A stretch of 64,000 nt of DNA from Fusobacterium sp. SYSU M8D902 (GTDB lineage: Bacteria; Fusobacteriota; Fusobacteriia; Fusobacteriales; Fusobacteriaceae). Every line of letters starts with the position of its first letter. Position 1 is the stretch's first letter. Location of the stretch: assembly GCF_040199715.1 (NCBI RefSeq), contig NZ_JBEFNA010000001.1:1-64000 (forward strand), in the 5' to 3' direction. The notes below the pieces were generated by a model that worked only from the letters and a program-made list of their open reading frames with translations, searched no databases and was not told the DNA's origin. Of this stretch, positions 61,420-64,000 are shown in pieces. The translations under genes were made by a program, and so were the position numbers.

Positions 61420-61995
61420 CTACTTTTTAAATACTTGATCAATTAATCCATACTCAACAGCTTCTTGTGCTGACATATAGTTATCTCTCTCAGTATCTTT
61501 TAATATTTGTTCAATATCTTTACCACTAGCATCTGCTAAAATTTGTGATAACATCTCTTTCATTCTCAATATCTCTTTTGCTTGTATCTCTATATCTGTA
61601 GCCTGTCCCTTTGCTCCACCTAATGGTTGGTGTATCATTATTCTTGAATGCTCAAGAGCAAATCTCTTTCCTTTTGCTCCTGCAGTCAATAATAATGCTC
61701 CCATACTTGCTGCTTGACCTATACATACAGTTTGAATATCTGGTTTTATATAGTTCATTGTATCATATATAGCCATTCCAGCAGTTACCACTCCACCAGG
61801 ACTATTTATATACATTATTATATCTTTCTCAGGATCTTCAGCTTCCAAAAATAAAAGTTGAGCCACTATAGCATTTGCAACATTATCATCTATCTCTGTT
61901 CCTAAAAATATTATTCTATCTTTTAAAAGTCTTGAGTATATATCGTAAGCTCTCTCTGACCTACCATTACTCTCTATAACAGTTGGATTATACAT
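61420..61995 (-). CDS. clpP: Clp protease proteolytic subunit ClpP
   Basis: A 191-residue serine peptidase with the catalytic triad Ser97 ([10 protein letters not shown]), His122 ([11 protein letters not shown]) and Asp171 (TERDNYMSA). It forms the tetradecameric chamber that works with ClpX. The frame begins [20 protein letters not shown], a normal N-terminus, after GGGAGG. Confidence 0.98.
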   Translation of the reverse strand: MYNPTVIESNGRSERAYDIYSRLLKDRIIFLGTEIDDNVANAIVAQLLFLEAEDPEKDIIMYINSPGGVVTAGMAIYDTMNYIKPDIQTVCIGQAASMGALLLTAGAKGKRFALEHSRIMIHQPLGGAKGQATDIEIQAKEILRMKEMLSQILADASGKDIEQILKDTERDNYMSAQEAVEYGLIDQVFKK

Positions 61996-62008
61996 TTTTA
62001 CCTCCCTT

Positions 62009-62057
62009 AAATAAATAGTTAAAAAATTAATATCATTTATTTCTTGACTATTTATTT
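62009..62057. repeat. Long-spaced inverted repeat upstream of clpP
   Basis: AAATAAATAGT (62009-62019) and ACTATTTATTT (62047-62057) are a perfect 11-bp inverted repeat with a 27-base spacer, ending just before the clpP ribosome site. In RNA it would form a leader hairpin next to the site. Confidence 0.5.
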
Positions 62058-62068
62058 AAATTTAATGG

Positions 62069-62098
62069 CATAGGAAGCAGAAAAATCTGCTTCCTATG
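62069..62098 (-). terminator. Strong stem-loop between tig and clpP
   Basis: A perfect 13-bp stem (62069-62081 with 62086-62098) and 4-base loop, 11 bases after the tig stop. On the minus strand no good T run follows, so it may partly terminate, or protect the tig 3' end, rather than fully stop transcription into clpP. Confidence 0.65.
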
Positions 62099-62109
62099 TT
62101 TTAAATTAA

Positions 62110-63396
62110 TTATTTTGCATTATTTACTATTACATCAATAGCTTTTTGCATTAAACATTCACCTTTAACAGTCATTTTAAAGTTGTCATAGTTGTTGTGT
62201 TTGTTTAACTCTTCTTCTAATTTAGCTAAATCCATTCCATACATTTTAGCTATTTCAGTCATTTTTTCTTTTACTTCATCTTCAGAAACTTCTAAGTTTT
62301 CAGCTTTTGCTATAGCTTCAAGAATTAAATCAGCTTTTACTTTTCCAGCTGCCATTGGAGCTATTTGAGCTTCTAATTTAGCTCTGTCCATTCCAGTCAT
62401 TTGTAAGTACATATCAAATCCGATTCCTTGAGCTGCTAATTGTTGCTCCATCTCAGATATTCTAGCTCTTACTTCAGAAGCTATCATTGATACAGGAATT
62501 TCAACTGTGCTTGTTCCAGAGATTTTCTCTAATAATTTTCCAACGTACTCGTTTTTAACTCTTGCTTCTTCTCTAGATTTGATTCTCTCTTCTGTTTTAG
62601 CTTTCATATCTTCAACATTTTCAAATCCAAACTCTTTTGCTAACTCATCGTTTAACTCAGGAGTTACTAATTTTTTAATGCTGTTGATTTTTACTTTAAA
62701 TACAGCAGGTTTTCCAGCTAAATTTTCTGCATGGTACTCAGCAGGGAAAGTTACATTTACTTCTCCTTCTTGTCCAGCTTCATATCCTACTAATTGATCT
62801 TCAAAGTTGTCTATGAACATTTTTGATCCTAATTTTAATACGTGAGAATCAGCTTTTCCACCTTCGAATGCTACACCATCAACAAATCCTTCAAATGCTA
62901 AGTCTACAGTGTCTCCCATTTCAGCTTTGTATCCAGCTTCTGTATCTTCTAATTTAGATTTGCTGTTTACCATCATTTTGATCTCAGCATCTAATTTTTC
63001 TGGAGTCATTTCAAAAGTTTCTTTTTCTACTTCTAATCCTTTATATTCTCCTAAAGTTACTTCTGGATATACATCTACAGTAAATGTTACTTCGAAGTCA
63101 TCTCCTAAGTTAGCTTTTACACTGTTTATGTAGCTGATTGGCATTATTTTTTCAGCTTTTATTACTTCTTCATAGTATTTGTGTAAAACTTTATCAGTTA
63201 CTTCTTCTTTTACTGCATCTTTAAATTGAGTTTCTACAGTACTTACAGGTACATGTCCTTTTCTGAATCCTGGAACCTCTACTTTTTTAGATAGTTCTTT
63301 TAAAACTTCCTCTTTTACTGGTTTTACTTCTTCAGCAGTAAGAGTTATTTTTATCTCAACTGCAGAATTTGCAACTTTTTTTAATTCGTGTTTCAT
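62110..63396 (-). CDS. tig: Trigger factor
   Basis: A 428-residue ribosome-bound chaperone. The ribosome-binding signature is VEVPGFRKGHVPVSTVET near residue 35-52, the FKBP-type prolyl isomerase domain covers about 150-240 (AEMGDTVDLAFEGFVDGVAF), and the helical C-terminal domain follows. It meets new proteins at the exit tunnel. It lies upstream of clpP as in most bacteria. Confidence 0.98.
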   Translation of the reverse strand: MKHELKKVANSAVEIKITLTAEEVKPVKEEVLKELSKKVEVPGFRKGHVPVSTVETQFKDAVKEEVTDKVLHKYYEEVIKAEKIMPISYINSVKANLGDDFEVTFTVDVYPEVTLGEYKGLEVEKETFEMTPEKLDAEIKMMVNSKSKLEDTEAGYKAEMGDTVDLAFEGFVDGVAFEGGKADSHVLKLGSKMFIDNFEDQLVGYEAGQEGEVNVTFPAEYHAENLAGKPAVFKVKINSIKKLVTPELNDELAKEFGFENVEDMKAKTEERIKSREEARVKNEYVGKLLEKISGTSTVEIPVSMIASEVRARISEMEQQLAAQGIGFDMYLQMTGMDRAKLEAQIAPMAAGKVKADLILEAIAKAENLEVSEDEVKEKMTEIAKMYGMDLAKLEEELNKHNNYDNFKMTVKGECLMQKAIDVIVNNAK

Positions 63397-63412
63397 TGTT
63401 CCTCCTTAAATT

Positions 63413-64000
63413 CTATTTAGTAAAAATTTCATAAAAGTCATCTTTTATTTTTATATCTTTAATTCTTATTTGCATAATCTCTTCTCCTTTATAATAAACT
63501 TTTTCAGGATAGTAGACTATGTCAAATTTTTGAATTTTTGACTCTATCTCATTTATTTTATGACCTAAATCAAAGGCAACCATATGGTATTTTTTTCCAT
63601 TTTTTACAATTATACCATTAAAATGTCTATCGTTTACTCCAAATTTTTTTATATATTCAAAAGATAGATCTTCATCTAAAAACAGTGGGTATGGATTCTC
63701 TAATCCAAATGGAGCCATACTCTCCATAGCATTAAATATTTCATCATCAATATTTTCTATTGAGTACTTCATATCTATTTTTAAAATTTTCTCTTCCTCT
63801 TCTGCTTTTAGCTCTCCTATCTTCTCTTTAAAAATCTCTTCAACTTCCTTCAATTTACTCTGTTTTACTATGAAACCTGAAGCTAAATCATGCCCTCCAA
63901 ATCTTACAAGCTTGTCTTTCATATCTTGAAAAATATTGAACACACTTATACCTTTTACACTTCTACATGAAGCTTTTCCAACTCCATCTTTCAATGCTAT
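63413..64000 (-). CDS. recJ: Single-stranded-DNA exonuclease RecJ, C-terminal part (cut by window edge)
   Basis: About 195 residues, open to the window end. The frame continues past the internal Met at 63994 to the last base, reading IALKDGVGKASCRSVKGISV and then LVRFGGHDLASGFIVKQ, which are RecJ DHHA1-region motifs. The final part is the OB-like C-terminal domain (APFGLENPYPLFLDEDLSFE). RecJ degrades single strands 5' to 3' in repair and recombination. The N-terminal DHH domain lies outside the window, so intactness cannot be judged. Confidence 0.88.
   Translation of the reverse strand: MALKDGVGKASCRSVKGISVFNIFQDMKDKLVRFGGHDLASGFIVKQSKLKEVEEIFKEKIGELKAEEEEKILKIDMKYSIENIDDEIFNAMESMAPFGLENPYPLFLDEDLSFEYIKKFGVNDRHFNGIIVKNGKKYHMVAFDLGHKINEIESKIQKFDIVYYPEKVYYKGEEIMQIRIKDIKIKDDFYEIFTK

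Noticed and set aside
1-64000. CRISPR arrays, insertion sequences, tRNA or rRNA genes
   Set aside because: No regularly spaced repeats, transposase-like proteins, cloverleaf-like GC-rich stretches or rRNA-like sequence were seen by eye. A tRNAscan or rRNA search would be decisive.

Overview
The window is AT-rich, compact bacterial chromosome that looks like a member of the Fusobacteriota, most likely the genus Fusobacterium. The reasons are the very A/T-biased codon use, the fusobacterial style of the housekeeping block (tig-clpP-clpX-lon-engB-valS), the long galT of the Firmicute/fusobacterial type, and signs of a two-membrane envelope: periplasmic binding proteins without a lipobox, an outer-membrane usher-like barrel and gmhA. 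Species cannot be fixed from the window. No rRNA, tRNA, CRISPR array or insertion sequence was recognised by eye.

Layout. 0.1-3.0 kb: a tripartite tricarboxylate transporter operon (tctC-tctB-tctA, minus strand) with an attenuator after tctC. 3.3-8.4 kb: a Leloir galactose operon (galK-galT-galE, minus) divergent from a ROK repressor. 8.5-15 kb: a minus-strand run of housekeeping genes (tmcAL, a GPH sugar symporter, a short ComEC, an M50 protease, yigZ, hslU without hslV). 15.4-17 kb: an isolated AAA-ATPase/PD-(D/E)XK gene, then a family-5 peptide-type binding protein.

18.7-30.8 kb: the most interesting region. This twelve-gene minus-strand operon looks like a divergent chaperone-usher fimbrial system. 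In transcription order: Crp-like regulator, Rrf2-like regulator, two-domain chaperone, abundant pilin, a pair of mutually exclusive hairpins, an 878-residue usher-like barrel with SHOCT-like and SdrD-B-like ends, two further secreted subunits separated by an internal terminator, a LysM protein, a one-domain chaperone, a WG-repeat protein, a second one-domain chaperone, and an 1164-residue modular surface protein (tip adhesin candidate). A second Crp-like paralogue diverges from it. secA and a PAS/coiled-coil gene pair follow, and a shared motif lies at about -40 of two of the promoters.

35.3-40.1 kb: a galactitol-type PTS (IIA, IIB, IIC) with a class II aldolase and a PRD regulator, bracketed by two identical 48-bp terminators. 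40.3-43.8 kb: an unusual operon joining a lactose/cellobiose-type PTS IIB-IIC, a short GrdB-like protein and an M20 dipeptidase. 44-45.1 kb: a chromosomal Rep_3-type initiator gene. 45.2-48.2 kb: a small membrane protein, an M32 carboxypeptidase, a thermonuclease and a class B acid phosphatase. 48.4-52 kb: a glycerate catabolic operon (CdaR-like regulator, GntP permease, glycerate kinase). 52.1-54.5 kb: gmhA with a LysR regulator, and a Cof-type HAD phosphatase. 54.6-64 kb: recJ (cut by the window edge), tig, clpP, clpX, lon, engB and valS.

Many genes have start codons other than ATG (TTG, GTG). Where a good ribosome binding site lies inside a longer open frame, the start has been moved to fit it.
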